Source: Portunus trituberculatus (lineage: Eukaryota > Arthropoda > Malacostraca > Decapoda > Portunidae). From it: a DNA stretch of 64,000 nucleotides. A program made the translations under genes and the position numbers. Below the pieces are notes generated by a model. That model saw only the letters and a program-made list of their open reading frames with translations. It was not told the origin of the DNA and searched no databases. Shown piece by piece: positions 26,790-36,124 of the stretch (position 1 is its first letter; every line of letters starts with the position of its first letter). Where the stretch lies: assembly GCF_017591435.1 (NCBI RefSeq), contig NC_059299.1, positions 11,090,723-11,154,722 on the forward strand, in the 5' to 3' direction.

Positions 26790-27350
26790 TTGCAGGATAT
26801 TCTAACAGTGAAGGAACTGAGTAAAGCAAAAAGTCTAAGGTGGAAGTGATGGTGATTACCAAGACGACTCAGGTTCCAAGGTGCAATGTAAGAGTGAACA
26901 ACAAAATTATAAAACAGATAAGAGAAGATTTTCTACCTGGGAAGCTACAGAACATATGATGGAAGATATATAGAAGAAACTAAAATAACATGTGAAGCTA
27001 AAAAAACATTTCAGAAGATGAGAAATATAATTATCAAGTAATCTATCAGTTACTGCATGGATCAGAAACCTGGAAATCAAATAAACAGCAGCATTTGAAA
27101 TGTAGTGTTGATGACACTTCTTGAAAATATCTTCAACAGAAAGAATATCAAATGAAGCAAATGAAGAAGCACCGAGAAGAATAGATAGTCAAAGAATACT
27201 AATAGTGAAGATACCAGCAAGTCAGATGAGATTTGTAAGACAAGTGATGAGAAGAAGAAAGATAGAGGACCTAAGCTTAGGAAGAATCCCAGGTAGTAGA
27301 GCAAGATGCAAAGGGAGAAGTACATGGATGGAATAGGAAGTACAATTGGA
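26790..27350 (+). pseudogene. RTE-like LINE, C-terminal remnant
   Basis: Decayed plus-strand frames read KVEVMVITKTTQVPRCNVRV, NNKIIKQ and later PASQMRFVRQVMRRRKIEDL and SLGRIPGSRARCKGRSTWM. This is the segment downstream of the catalytic core in RTE/BovB-type reverse transcriptases (KTxVMVISK..., VNNKxIKQV, QMRFFGHVMRR, IxGxRxRGRxxxxW). Stops and deletions break it. No 5' part or 3' tail is recognisable. Confidence 0.65.
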
Positions 27351-27649
27351 GGTGGAAGAAGAGCCTCATGAATACTGTAAATGACAAGGGTGGGGCAATA
27401 CATGATCACCAAAGTCTGCAGGTAAAGTAAGGTAAGGTTCCATTGTCATCTTTTATATGAAGCTGAATTCTTCTCTCAGACCTTAGCTCACAACTTTACT
27501 ATGAATGACTGATCTCTTTCCCTCTTTACATCTCCCTTCTTGTTCCTTGAATTTTTAGTTGATCACCTCTATATCACCATTTTCATCCTGCCTAACTAAC
27601 ATTCTATTCCCATTTTTTTTTTTTTTTCCAATACATCTCATTGCCTTAC

Positions 27650-27830
27650 GTTGTGGACCAGCGACGGTAAAGTGGATTACGTTGTGGCAGTATGAGGGTC
27701 TTCCTTCCATGATATCTGGCAGCAATACACTTCTCCTTATTTGTGATGGGACCAAAGAAAACCTCATCTTCGCTGCTATCGTTGTCCATCACTGTAATTG
27801 AAACCCATTTATCAGAGGGAATATCAAATT
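27650..27830 (-). CDS. GTSE1-like protein, N-terminal-domain exon (181 nt)
   Basis: Minus-strand exon with a strong acceptor (CCTTTTCATTGCTTTTTAG before 27830) and donor GTAAGG (27649-27644). Phase 1 in, phase 2 out. It encodes EFDIPSDKWVSITVMDNDSS then EDEVFFGPITNKEKCIAARY. The block ED-E-V-FFGP-x-x-x-KE-K/R-CIAA is the signature of the GTSE1 N-terminal domain, which in vertebrates reads DDEVFFGPxGHKERCIAA (family knowledge). GTSE1 associates with microtubules and clathrin in mitosis. It lies 10 kb upstream of the large SQ-repeat exon with compatible phase. The first coding exon(s) and promoter were not found. Confidence 0.75.
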
Positions 27831-28476
27831 CTAAAAAGCAATGAAAAGGGTTAGGTATACACATACAGAAATTTTGAACATTCTCTTCAATATTTGTTCT
27901 TGGTATTTTGCATGAAACTCATTAACTGCAGAACTATAATCACATAAAGCCATGTTGATCTGGAAGCCAAATCAAATGTAGGACAAATTAATCTATCTTA
28001 ATTATACCTCACAAAGAGTTTACGGGTGATGAGTCAACTGTTAATGTACATGAACTTCAAACATTGTAAAAAAGGGGTTTCCAAAATTCTTTAATAAAAT
28101 AAACTTTGCATATAATACATACAGTATGCATATAATTCTTGATGCTATGGAGCACACATCATTTCTATTCATGATAAGTAGTCAAAGAAACTCACAACTA
28201 CTTTCCTGGGAAGACAAATGTTCTGATGCTTTTGCAATACTAGCTGGCAACCTGTTATACTGTTCAGGAAGTAAGTAACAGTGTGTGAGTCACCTCAGTT
28301 AGCTGATCAGCTAATATAGTGTGGTTTGTTGTTTGGTGTGCCAGATAAAAGCTAACTGCTCTACTATTTTGCTTCCTCCCATCCTTTCAACATGTTTAAC
28401 CTCTTCACTCAGGCGATAGAAAATGGCCCAAGCATCTGGGCTGAGAGGTGGTGGGGGGATATCTGACTCATGAGAC

Positions 28477-28535
<59 letters not shown>

Positions 28536-28730
28536 TTCCATATAGAGAGACAGAGAGAGAAAGAGAATGATAATATTAAGTGATTTTTCAAACTAGGTAT
28601 ATATGAACATAGAAAAATAAAACCATGCAAATTTTAGAGAAAAATCATAATTTGCCTGCTCTTGGCCAGAAAATGGCTGAAAGTAGTTCACTTTTATGGT
28701 AAATAATATCAAGCCCTATATTTTGGTTCC

Positions 28731-28765
<35 letters not shown>

Positions 28766-28873
28766 ATTGCCACCAAAAGTGTATTGGTGAATTATCTTGG
28801 TATAAGTGAATCACATATCTTTGAAATAATAATAAAAGTCAAATAAAAATCCATCATTATCACATATGACTTA
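27831..28873. other. Non-coding stretch with (TC)n and poly(A)
   Basis: No exon recognised. Holds (TC)n at 28479-28532 and an A-run at about 28735-28763. It ends at the TA flanking MITE M copy 2. The missing 5' exons of the GTSE1-like gene would be expected here or further up. Confidence 0.5.
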
Positions 28874-29692
28874 CTGTATTTAATGGCTCATAACATACAC
28901 GGTCTCATAAGACACACCCAGTTTTGACAGACATTGAAAAAAAAGATAAATGAGCAGATTTAAGCTCTGAATATGTAAAGAATTTCACCTGGCATTTGAA
29001 GACACACATGCATCTAGATCATCATTAGATCCCAATATCTGACATTTAAAATCTTTAATATTTGCTAGTAGCCTACATACCAATCCTGTTGTGAGATGTA
29101 AACTACTAGCAAACATGTACCTGATAAATGACATTGTCAGTGACTGTGAGAGATTACAGGACTAATAATCATAACTATTTTTTTTTCTTTTTTTACATGT
29201 AAGCAAGGTAAGAATGTTAAAAGATAAGTGCAATTCTCATTGTACGAAAATGTGCCTAAACTCAAGGAATAAAAGCATCACACTGTAAAGATTGCAGTGA
29301 ACCTTGCCTGTGTTAAGAGCAAGACCACCAACCGTGTGCTTTGTTTTGGTTCATGTGGTGTATGATCACTTAGGTAAATTCTTCCTGATTGGTGTCATTC
29401 TATGTGAATTACTTGTAAGTATCACTTATCATTTATGTTACCCGGAAAGAAGGAGTTATTTTGTAATGCAGTACCAATCATCACTTTATTTACATGTGTG
29501 AAGATGTCTCGGGTTTTATTTTAGAGCCTCTGTTGCCATAGACTTACTACCAACCACTGCCTCAATGATGAACCTTGTGGCCTCATAGGATGCAGGCTCA
29601 TTTCCAAATTTTTTCTTTAATTAATTAATTAATTTATTTATTTATTTTTTTTTTTTTGAGAAATGGTATGTCTTATGAGCCATCAGATACAG
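28874..29692. mobile_element. TIR-type MITE, family M, copy 2 (complete)
   Basis: The left end CTGTATTTAATGGCTCATAA and the right end (complement CTGTATCTGATGGCTCATAA) pair at 18 of 20 bases and are flanked by TA (28872-28873, 29693-29694). The interior is colinear with copy 1 at 17885. No coding frame. Superfamily assignment (Tc1/mariner-like) rests only on the TA flanks. Confidence 0.8.
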
Positions 29693-29868
29693 TACATTCT
29701 GAAAGATCTCTTATAATATCCAGAAAAAAAAAACATCATCTCAGCAGAACACAGCCATAACATAAATGTAGTACTTGCGTCCTCGCTTTAAGGACATAAA
29801 ATACACAGCCTCATATTGAATGGGTTAAAATGACAACTAGGAAGAAAAACGAAAGGAGGTACAATATA

Positions 29869-29907
<39 letters not shown>

Positions 29908-29924
29908 TCACTTGACAGCCAGTT

Positions 29925-30686
29925 CCCTTAAAGTTCAAATAAAGTTAGCCAAATATCTGACACAAATGTCATTGAAACCTCTCTTAAAAAAGTCAAGTTG
30001 TAGGAAGATGGAAATACAGAAATAGGCAGGGAATTCCAGAGTTTACCAGAAAATGGTATGAGTGATTGAAATCACTGGTTAACTCTCACATCAGAGTTGG
30101 ACAGAATAGGGGTGAGAGGAAGAAGAAAATTTTGTGCAGCAAGACTACCAGAGGAGGGAAGGCATGCAGTTAACAAGATCAGCAGAGCAGTTAGCATGAA
30201 AATATCAATAAACAATAACCAAAGATACAACATTCTGGCAGTGAGAAAGAGGCTGAAGACAGTGTCAGAGGAGGGGAGTTGATGAGATGAAGAACTTTTG
30301 ATTCCACCCTATCCAATAAAACTGTGTGAGTGGAACACCCCCAAACATGCAAAGAGTATTCAATACAAGAACAAATAACGCCCTTGTAGCTACAGAATTA
30401 GCAGTTGCAAGGGTGAGAGAAACTGGTAGAGACATCTCAGAACGCCTAACTTCATAACAGTTGTTTTAATAAAAGATGAGATGTCAAGTTTGTAGTTTAG
30501 CTGATGAGTAAAGGACAGACCAAATATATTCAGTATAGATGATGGGAACAGCTGAGTGCTTTGAAGAAGAGGGGCTAGATGTCTGGAAGGTTTTGTCAAG
30601 TTGATAGATGGGGGAATTGAGTTTTTGAGTCATTGAACACTACTAAGTGCCCCAATCAGAAATCTTAGAAAGGTCAGAAGTCAGGT
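29925..30686 (-). mobile_element. LINE family C, copy 2, 3' part
   Basis: Minus-strand 3' portion, colinear with 36125-36890 of copy 1 (shared GGTAGGGAGTTCCAGAGTTTA-type and GGATGAGAGGAAGAAGAAA-type segments). It encodes decayed C-terminal ORF2 sequence. It is interrupted at 30687 by DIRS-1 and resumes at 35647. The 3' end lies next to a poly(A)/T-type run at 29876-29904. Confidence 0.8.
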
Positions 30687-30775
30687 ATTTCACTTCACGA
30701 CATTTAAACTGACGTCACTTGAGGCATTCAATGAGATGCCCGCCATGTGCGCCTCACGTCAGTTCGCTGCCTACC
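30687..30775. repeat. Left terminal inverted repeat of DIRS-1
   Basis: From ATTTCACTTCACGACATTTA to CGCCTCACGTCAG. It is the inverted counterpart of 35540-35646 over the CATTTAAACTG(A)CGTCACT and GAGATGCCCGCCATGTGCGC segments; its outer 50 bp are complementary to the first half of the internal complementary region. Confidence 0.85.
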
Positions 30776-31220
30776 TCCGTCCAGTCCGCCCGCTCTTCCA
30801 GCTGTCCACCCTCCTCCCTTTTTACCGGCTTCTCCAAGGAGTTGCCCTGGTAAGCTCTTTTGATCGTCGCCCTGCTGTTGGGAGTATAATTGGGTGAAGA
30901 ACACAATCTAAGGATTGTTGTCTATCTGGCTCTCTTTGTGACTCAGAGTTACTTTTTGGTTGCAGTGTTTTTCTCAGGCGAAGGACCGGTCAGAAACTCC
31001 GCGATGACCGTCTTCGTCTTCGGTTAGCAAGCGCTCCAGCGGGGAAAATCCTCCACCTACAGGCGAGGAGAGAAGGAGGAAAGACAGACAGAAGGACGAT
31101 GGCAGCAGAGTTGGGGCTTGCGCTTCGCTGCTCTCTGCTGCCGGCACGAGCCAAGATGTAAACACTGCGCCCCAGTCAGCTGTTCGCGCCACCAGGGACG
31201 ACCAGCTGGATCGCCTGAGT

Positions 31221-32162
31221 ATGGTTATCAGCGGCCTGATCGCGAAACTGGATGCTTCCACGTCTGCCACTGCCTCTGTGGGGAGTGGTGCTGAGTTTAG
31301 TGGCTTCACTGTGCCTTCCTTGGGTAAGGAGGAGGGCGAACTCCTGGAGAGTGCTGCCGACCCCTTAGAGGAGCTGGATCTGCTTGGTGGTGGCCCCCCA
31401 GCCCTCACTGCTGCAGATGGGGACAACACTGATTTCCTTCGTGCCCTGGAAGAGTTGTCTGGTCACTTCCACAGGGAGGAAGAGAAAGGGGAGCCACTGC
31501 CCGAGCGCCTGGCTTCAATCTTGAACTCCAGCTTGCACCACAGACCTTCTGCTGACGGCGTGAAGGCTACTTGTGGCAAAATTAAACTCTTCAGTAATGT
31601 GCCAAACTTGTCTGTCCCAGCCACTAATTCTGCCATTACTAACGCCATGAGTGCTGGGGGCAAACTTATAGACTTGCGTCTCTTTCACACTAATGGACTG
31701 ATCTCCAAGGCCCTTGTTCCGGTGGCACAGTGTATTAGTGACATTGGTGAAAGAAAGGGAAAGCCTGTCTCCTTTTACTTGGATGGGCTGAATAATAGCC
31801 TTAGGCTCCTGGCCTCAGCTGTTAATTATGTGAACCAGCTACGTAAGGAAGCAGTGAAAATCCATGTCAATGACTCGGCGCTTGCCGAGTTATGCAAATG
31901 GGACAGTGAAGTTGGAGGGGAAGTGTTATTTCCCTTTGACGTCACGAAGAAGTGTGACGAGATTCGCCGCACTAGGAAGCTGGGGAGGCCTTCTTTCCGC
32001 CCCCTTAGGACCTCTACTCCTAGGAGGTTTGCCCCTTACTACCAGGCTTTCGGGCAGTCCAGCAACCCTCCTCAGTCAAGGCTGAGGTCTTATTCTAGGC
32101 CTTTTTTAGGGCAGAAGCCACCCCAGGGGAAGGGGGTGTGGCCTTTCAAGAATCGCCAGTAG
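31221..32162 (+). CDS. DIRS-1 gag-like protein
   Basis: 313 codons from the first in-frame ATG. No named domain is recognised; position in front of the RT gives the gag-like call. The C-terminal part is basic and aromatic (RKLGRPSFRPLRTSTPRRF, YSRPFLGQKPPQGKGVWPF), suggesting nucleic-acid binding. The frame is open upstream to about 31005 without an ATG (KRSSGENPPPTGEERRRKD), and TTTTTCTCAG stands just before that at 30968-30977, so the true N-terminus may lie upstream through splicing or a non-AUG start. Its end overlaps the RT ORF by 25 nt. Confidence 0.7.
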   Translation: MVISGLIAKLDASTSATASVGSGAEFSGFTVPSLGKEEGELLESAADPLEELDLLGGGPPALTAADGDNTDFLRALEELSGHFHREEEKGEPLPERLASILNSSLHHRPSADGVKATCGKIKLFSNVPNLSVPATNSAITNAMSAGGKLIDLRLFHTNGLISKALVPVAQCISDIGERKGKPVSFYLDGLNNSLRLLASAVNYVNQLRKEAVKIHVNDSALAELCKWDSEVGGEVLFPFDVTKKCDEIRRTRKLGRPSFRPLRTSTPRRFAPYYQAFGQSSNPPQSRLRSYSRPFLGQKPPQGKGVWPFKNRQ

Positions 32163-34219
32163 ACAATGTGCCAGTAAGTTTCATCTCCTTTCCCTTGCTG
32201 AATACCCCACATAATTTTGTTAGTGGTAAGATTTTTGCAGCCAGACAGTTTTGGCAGGACTTATCTACAGATCAGTGGATCCATGATGTTCACAGTAAGA
32301 TTTTTCAGTTCCATGCCCTTCCTACTCAAACAGTGCTACCTGGACCTCTGAATCTCTCTGCTTCTGATCGCTTTGCATTAGACTCTGCCATACTGGAGTT
32401 TATTAGGCAAGGAGTGGTGGAAGTCTGTGACACTTCTTCCAATCAGGGTTTCTTTTCCAATATTTTTCCTATTATAAAGAAGGATGGTACAGCCAGAGTT
32501 ATCCTGAACCTTAAAGAACTAAATGAATTTATTCCCAATATACATTTTAAAATGGATACTCTTAAAGAGGTCATACATTTGATTCAACATAACTGTTTTT
32601 TTGCTACCTGTGATTTTAAAGATGCTTATTTCTCAGTTTTTATTAGGCCTGAAGATAGGAAATGGCTTAGATTCTTTTGGAAGAGACAATGTTATCAATT
32701 CACTTGTATGCCACAAGGCCTAACTTCTGCTCCTCAGATCTTTACCAGGCTCCTTAAACCAGTTCTCTCACACCTGCAAAAACTAGGAATTACTGTGGTC
32801 TCATACATTGATGATTGCATTTTTATTGCAGCCTCAAGCAAGAAACTCAAACAACATGTCTGCTATGCCTTACATCTTTTTTATTCTGTGGGCCTCACAG
32901 TTAATACATTCAAATCTTCTCTAGAGCCTTCCCAAGAGGTGGAATTTCTTGGGGTTGTGTTGAACTCGGTTAAGATGACAGCTACCTTAGCTTCACATAG
33001 AAAGGAACGGATTAAAGTAAAAGGCTTACATTTATTACAGGGTAACTTTTGTCTACATGACTTATCTTCCTTCATTGGTTTGGCCGTGGCTGCTGACCAA
33101 GCGGTGGAACTTGCCCCTCTCAGATACAAGTATCTAGAAATAATCAGGAACAGGGAATTGGCCCACAATTTTGGTAACTACTTTTCAGAGGTTAGTTTGG
33201 ACTCCCATGCCTTAGGTATCATAAAATGGTGGGTTGAAAACATAGATTCCCAGACTAAGTCTCTGCGTTCTTCCCCCCCTCTCTTTGAGTTGTTTGTTGA
33301 TGCATCTTTGACAGGCTGGGGTGCTTCTGTGGGACCGTCTAAGACAGGTGGCCACTGGGCCCATCACAAATTGGACCACATTAACTGTTTAGAGTTGAAA
33401 GCTATCCTCTTTGGTTTACAATCCCTTTGCAGGGAGCATAAAGACATTCACATCTGTCTTCGCTCTGACAATGCTACTGCCGTCGCTTGTCTGAACCGTT
33501 GTGGAAGCACAAAGATTAACCTTAACACATTAACAGGCGAGATTTTCTCATGGGCTGAGTCACGTGGCATTTCACTATCAGCAGAGTTTGTCAAAGGACT
33601 TCACAATATAGATGCTGAAAAGGAGTCTAGATTAAAAAATGTTGACACTGAATGGATATTGCTCCCCCATATTTTCAGAAAGCTTTGTCAAAATTTTTTT
33701 ACGCCAGAAATTGACTTGTTTGCTTCTAGGCTCAATGCTCAGGTAGCTTCTTATGTTTCTTGGAAACCAGATCCTGCTGCAGCATTTATTAATGCCTTCA
33801 CCCTTGACTGGTTCAACACAAGCTTATATGCTTTTCCTCCCTTCAGTGTGATTTCCAAGGTTTTGAAGAAACATCAGAAATCCCAGGCGACCCTGCTTAC
33901 TGTTCTTCCGCTGTGGCCAACTCAGGCATGGTTTCCGGTCGCTCTCCGCTTACTGGCTCGACCTCCCCTCATACTTCCTCGGCACTGTTTGATTCTGCCA
34001 CAAGATCCGACACTCACACACCCACAGGCTCGCAACTTGGTACTAGCTGCAATGTTATTATCAGGAGATACTTCGAAAACCGAGGACTATCGCCAGAGGT
34101 TGCCCGATTTCTCATTGGATCATGGATGCAAGGTACTTTACTACAATATGGGCCACATATCAACAGATGGGTGTCTTTTTGCTTCAGTAGGGAAGTTGAT
34201 CCATTTCAGCCATCTTTAG
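32138..34219 (+). CDS. DIRS-1 reverse transcriptase / RNase H
   Basis: 693 codons, uninterrupted. RT: FKDAYFSVFI at about 160-169 (first catalytic Asp), TCMPQGLTSAPQ at 189-200, VSYIDDCIFI at 221-230 (catalytic YIDD). RNase H: ELFVDASLTGWGA at 384-396, CLELKA at 417-422, LRSDNATAVACLN at 441-453, GLHNIDAEKESR near 487-498, keeping D-E-D. Residues 525-572 (IDLFASRLNAQ, YAFPPFSVI) resemble the region described as a methyltransferase-like domain in DIRS elements; that part is inference. It makes the cDNA that is circularised. It overlaps gag at its start and the recombinase by 307 nt at its end. The first ATG was taken as start. Confidence 0.9.
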   Translation: MAFQESPVDNVPVSFISFPLLNTPHNFVSGKIFAARQFWQDLSTDQWIHDVHSKIFQFHALPTQTVLPGPLNLSASDRFALDSAILEFIRQGVVEVCDTSSNQGFFSNIFPIIKKDGTARVILNLKELNEFIPNIHFKMDTLKEVIHLIQHNCFFATCDFKDAYFSVFIRPEDRKWLRFFWKRQCYQFTCMPQGLTSAPQIFTRLLKPVLSHLQKLGITVVSYIDDCIFIAASSKKLKQHVCYALHLFYSVGLTVNTFKSSLEPSQEVEFLGVVLNSVKMTATLASHRKERIKVKGLHLLQGNFCLHDLSSFIGLAVAADQAVELAPLRYKYLEIIRNRELAHNFGNYFSEVSLDSHALGIIKWWVENIDSQTKSLRSSPPLFELFVDASLTGWGASVGPSKTGGHWAHHKLDHINCLELKAILFGLQSLCREHKDIHICLRSDNATAVACLNRCGSTKINLNTLTGEIFSWAESRGISLSAEFVKGLHNIDAEKESRLKNVDTEWILLPHIFRKLCQNFFTPEIDLFASRLNAQVASYVSWKPDPAAAFINAFTLDWFNTSLYAFPPFSVISKVLKKHQKSQATLLTVLPLWPTQAWFPVALRLLARPPLILPRHCLILPQDPTLTHPQARNLVLAAMLLSGDTSKTEDYRQRLPDFSLDHGCKVLYYNMGHISTDGCLFASVGKLIHFSHL

Positions 34220-35031
34220 CCTCCTTTTTGGACTTCCTTTTGCTGGAGTTTAGGAAAGGCAAGGGACGTAGCTATAGTTCTATGAACACCATCTGTTCTG
34301 CAATTTCAGCTATGGCTCAGATAAATGACCGTCCTGCTAAACAGCACCCTCTAGTCAGTAGATTCCTGAAGTCAGTCTTCCAGGAGAGGCTGTCTTTTCC
34401 CCGGGGGTCTTCCACCTGGGACCCAGATATTGTGCTTACTTATATTAAGTCCTTGGGACCAGACTCTTCATTGTCAATTTTGCAATTGTCCAGGAAACTT
34501 ACAGTCTTAATGCTGCTGCTCTCTGGACAACGCGGCCAGACCCTACACCTGTTGGACATTAGAAACACGACACTTTCCGACTCAAAATTTTTTTTCAGGA
34601 TAGGCAGCCCACTGAAAACCTCTCGGCCAGGTTCTCATATGTCGGAATTATGCTTTGTGCCTTACCCTTCTGATAAGCTGTTATGTGTTCACACTACTAT
34701 CAGAAATTACCTAGGCAGAACATTGCTCAATAGAGGAATAACTACTTTTTTCCTTACAACAAAACGCCCCTTCCATATGGCCTCTCGGGACACATTAAGA
34801 CGTTGGACCCGGGATATGATGATAGCCGCTGGTATTGACCTTTCACTTTTTCCTCCACATTCCACCAGATCAGCATCATCTAGTAAAGCGGCTTTGAAGT
34901 TGCCTCTCTCCACCATTTTGTCCACTGTTGGCTGGTCCAGAGAATCCACTTTTGCCAAGTTTTATCAGAGACCGTTGGAGGACCATGGGCGGTTTGCCAC
35001 AGCAGTTCTGACTGCTGGTGATCAAGAATAG
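33913..35031 (+). CDS. DIRS-1 tyrosine recombinase
   Basis: 372 codons, open. The catalytic set of the tyrosine recombinase family is visible: Arg207 in LLLSGQRGQTLHLL, His316 and Arg319 in PPHSTRSASS, Trp341 in the second histidine position (VGWSRESTFAKF) and the nucleophile Tyr351 in KFYQRPL. The N-terminal core-binding region holds WMQGTLLQYGPHINRWVSFC. It would integrate circular cDNA by strand exchange at a short identical core. The first 100 codons overlap the RT ORF in another frame, so translation may start later, for example by re-initiation. Confidence 0.9.
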   Translation: MANSGMVSGRSPLTGSTSPHTSSALFDSATRSDTHTPTGSQLGTSCNVIIRRYFENRGLSPEVARFLIGSWMQGTLLQYGPHINRWVSFCFSREVDPFQPSLASFLDFLLLEFRKGKGRSYSSMNTICSAISAMAQINDRPAKQHPLVSRFLKSVFQERLSFPRGSSTWDPDIVLTYIKSLGPDSSLSILQLSRKLTVLMLLLSGQRGQTLHLLDIRNTTLSDSKFFFRIGSPLKTSRPGSHMSELCFVPYPSDKLLCVHTTIRNYLGRTLLNRGITTFFLTTKRPFHMASRDTLRRWTRDMMIAAGIDLSLFPPHSTRSASSSKAALKLPLSTILSTVGWSRESTFAKFYQRPLEDHGRFATAVLTAGDQE

Positions 35032-35289
35032 ATGGAGGGGTTCCATGTTTTGAGATCTTTTCTGTTTACACTTCTATTTAGCTGTGTTTTTTTATTGACA
35101 CATTTTTCATTTGTTTGGGTTGTTATCCTTTTTCTACCACACATTATCTGTTCAGGTGTGTATGGGGTTTTTGGTGTATGATGTTGAATTACATGTGATT
35201 CAATTTTTGGGAGTCTCGTGTTTCTCTTTTCCCTTGGCCTAGGGAAGTCTTTTTTCTTTGAAGTAATGAAGGTTGGAGGAATCACTCTA

Positions 35290-35432
35290 AAGCTCTCATT
35301 GAATGCCTGGAGTGACGTCAGTTTAAATGTCATGAAGTGAAATTGTAAGATTAAACGAGTACTTACCAAGTATGAAGTTTGATCATAATTTCACGAACAT
35401 TTAAACTGCGTCACTGAGGTATTAAATGCCCT
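35290..35432. repeat. Internal complementary region (ICR) of DIRS-1
   Basis: The first half (to about 35343) is the reverse complement of the left terminus; the second half (from about 35341) is the reverse complement of the right terminus (35562-35646). The halves meet at AAT (35341-35343), i.e. ATT on the other strand, giving CTTACAATTTCACTTC, which is right end joined to left end. In DIRS biology the ICR templates circle closure. Confidence 0.9.
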
Positions 35433-35539
35433 CCCTGTCCCTCCCTTTCTGTGGGACATCCTGAGGGAATGTTTGTCCTAGTTTCTGATATGATTAGCTG
35501 CTTCCTCCAACCCATTTTCTTCTGAAGGACTGACGTGAG

Positions 35540-35646
35540 GCGCACATGGCGGGCATCTCATTTAATACCTCAGTGACGCAGTTTAAATGTTCGTGAAATT
35601 ATGATCAAACTTTATATTTGGTAAGTACTTGTTTAATCTTACAATT
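35540..35646. repeat. Right terminal inverted repeat of DIRS-1
   Basis: Runs from CTGACGTGAGGCGCACATGG to the final TAATCTTACAATT. The inner part is inverted relative to the left end. The outer 80 bp (TTTAAATGTTCGTGAAATTA and on) match the complement of the ICR second half. Confidence 0.85.
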
Positions 35647-35785
35647 TTGTGGCATCCCTGCATTATTTGTTAACTTCCTGAAGGGTTGGTTGTTTCTGAA
35701 AAAAACATGGATAGGTGTAGGGTGGTATCATCAGTGTAACAGTGGATAGGGTAAGAAGTTTGGTTAAGAAGATTATTAACATATT
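35647..35785 (-). mobile_element. LINE family C, copy 2, continuation beyond DIRS-1
   Basis: GTGGCATCCCTGCATTATTT onward matches copy 1 at about 36897-37028 and continues the sequence broken at 30686. Homology ends near 35785, so this copy is 5'-truncated. Together with copy 1 it defines the pre-insertion site of DIRS-1. Confidence 0.85.
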
Positions 35786-36124
35786 CACAGCATTTGGATA
35801 TCCCGCTGCTTCCTCCCTGTCACGTCTGGTTTAACTTAATGCAGTGTCAGTGCTGCGCTATCCACAGACCTGAGTGGAGGTGAGTAGCTTCTCCCTACTT
35901 ATGAGTTGCCAATGAAACAATAAAACTCGTGCTCCACCTGTGGTACACTACGCCATACACTTGTTCTTAATTTATGATATTGTGTTGTGTGCCACCAGTG
36001 GTGTACGTTCCTTGTGTACCATATGTGGCCCAACCTGCTATTACAAACAAATGAAGCACACATATTGTGCATTCATTATAGCCAATCTTTTTATTTATTT
36101 TTTTTTCTTTAAGTAGGAGAGAAG
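35786..36124. other. Unassigned spacer between LINE C copies
   Basis: No coding frame, repeat end or RNA gene recognised. Confidence 0.5.

Larger units (their letters stand above)
30687..35646 (+). mobile_element. DIRS retrotransposon DIRS-1 (about 4.96 kb, apparently intact)
   Basis: Terminal inverted repeats (left about 30687-30775, right about 35540-35646), three overlapping ORFs in DIRS order (gag-like, RT/RNase H, tyrosine recombinase) and an internal complementary region at about 35290-35432. It is inserted in LINE C copy 2 without a target-site duplication, sharing only ATT with both flanks. DIRS elements replicate through a circular cDNA that a tyrosine recombinase integrates. DIRS1-like elements are documented as widespread in Decapoda. 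No frameshift or stop was seen in the two enzyme ORFs. Confidence 0.9.
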
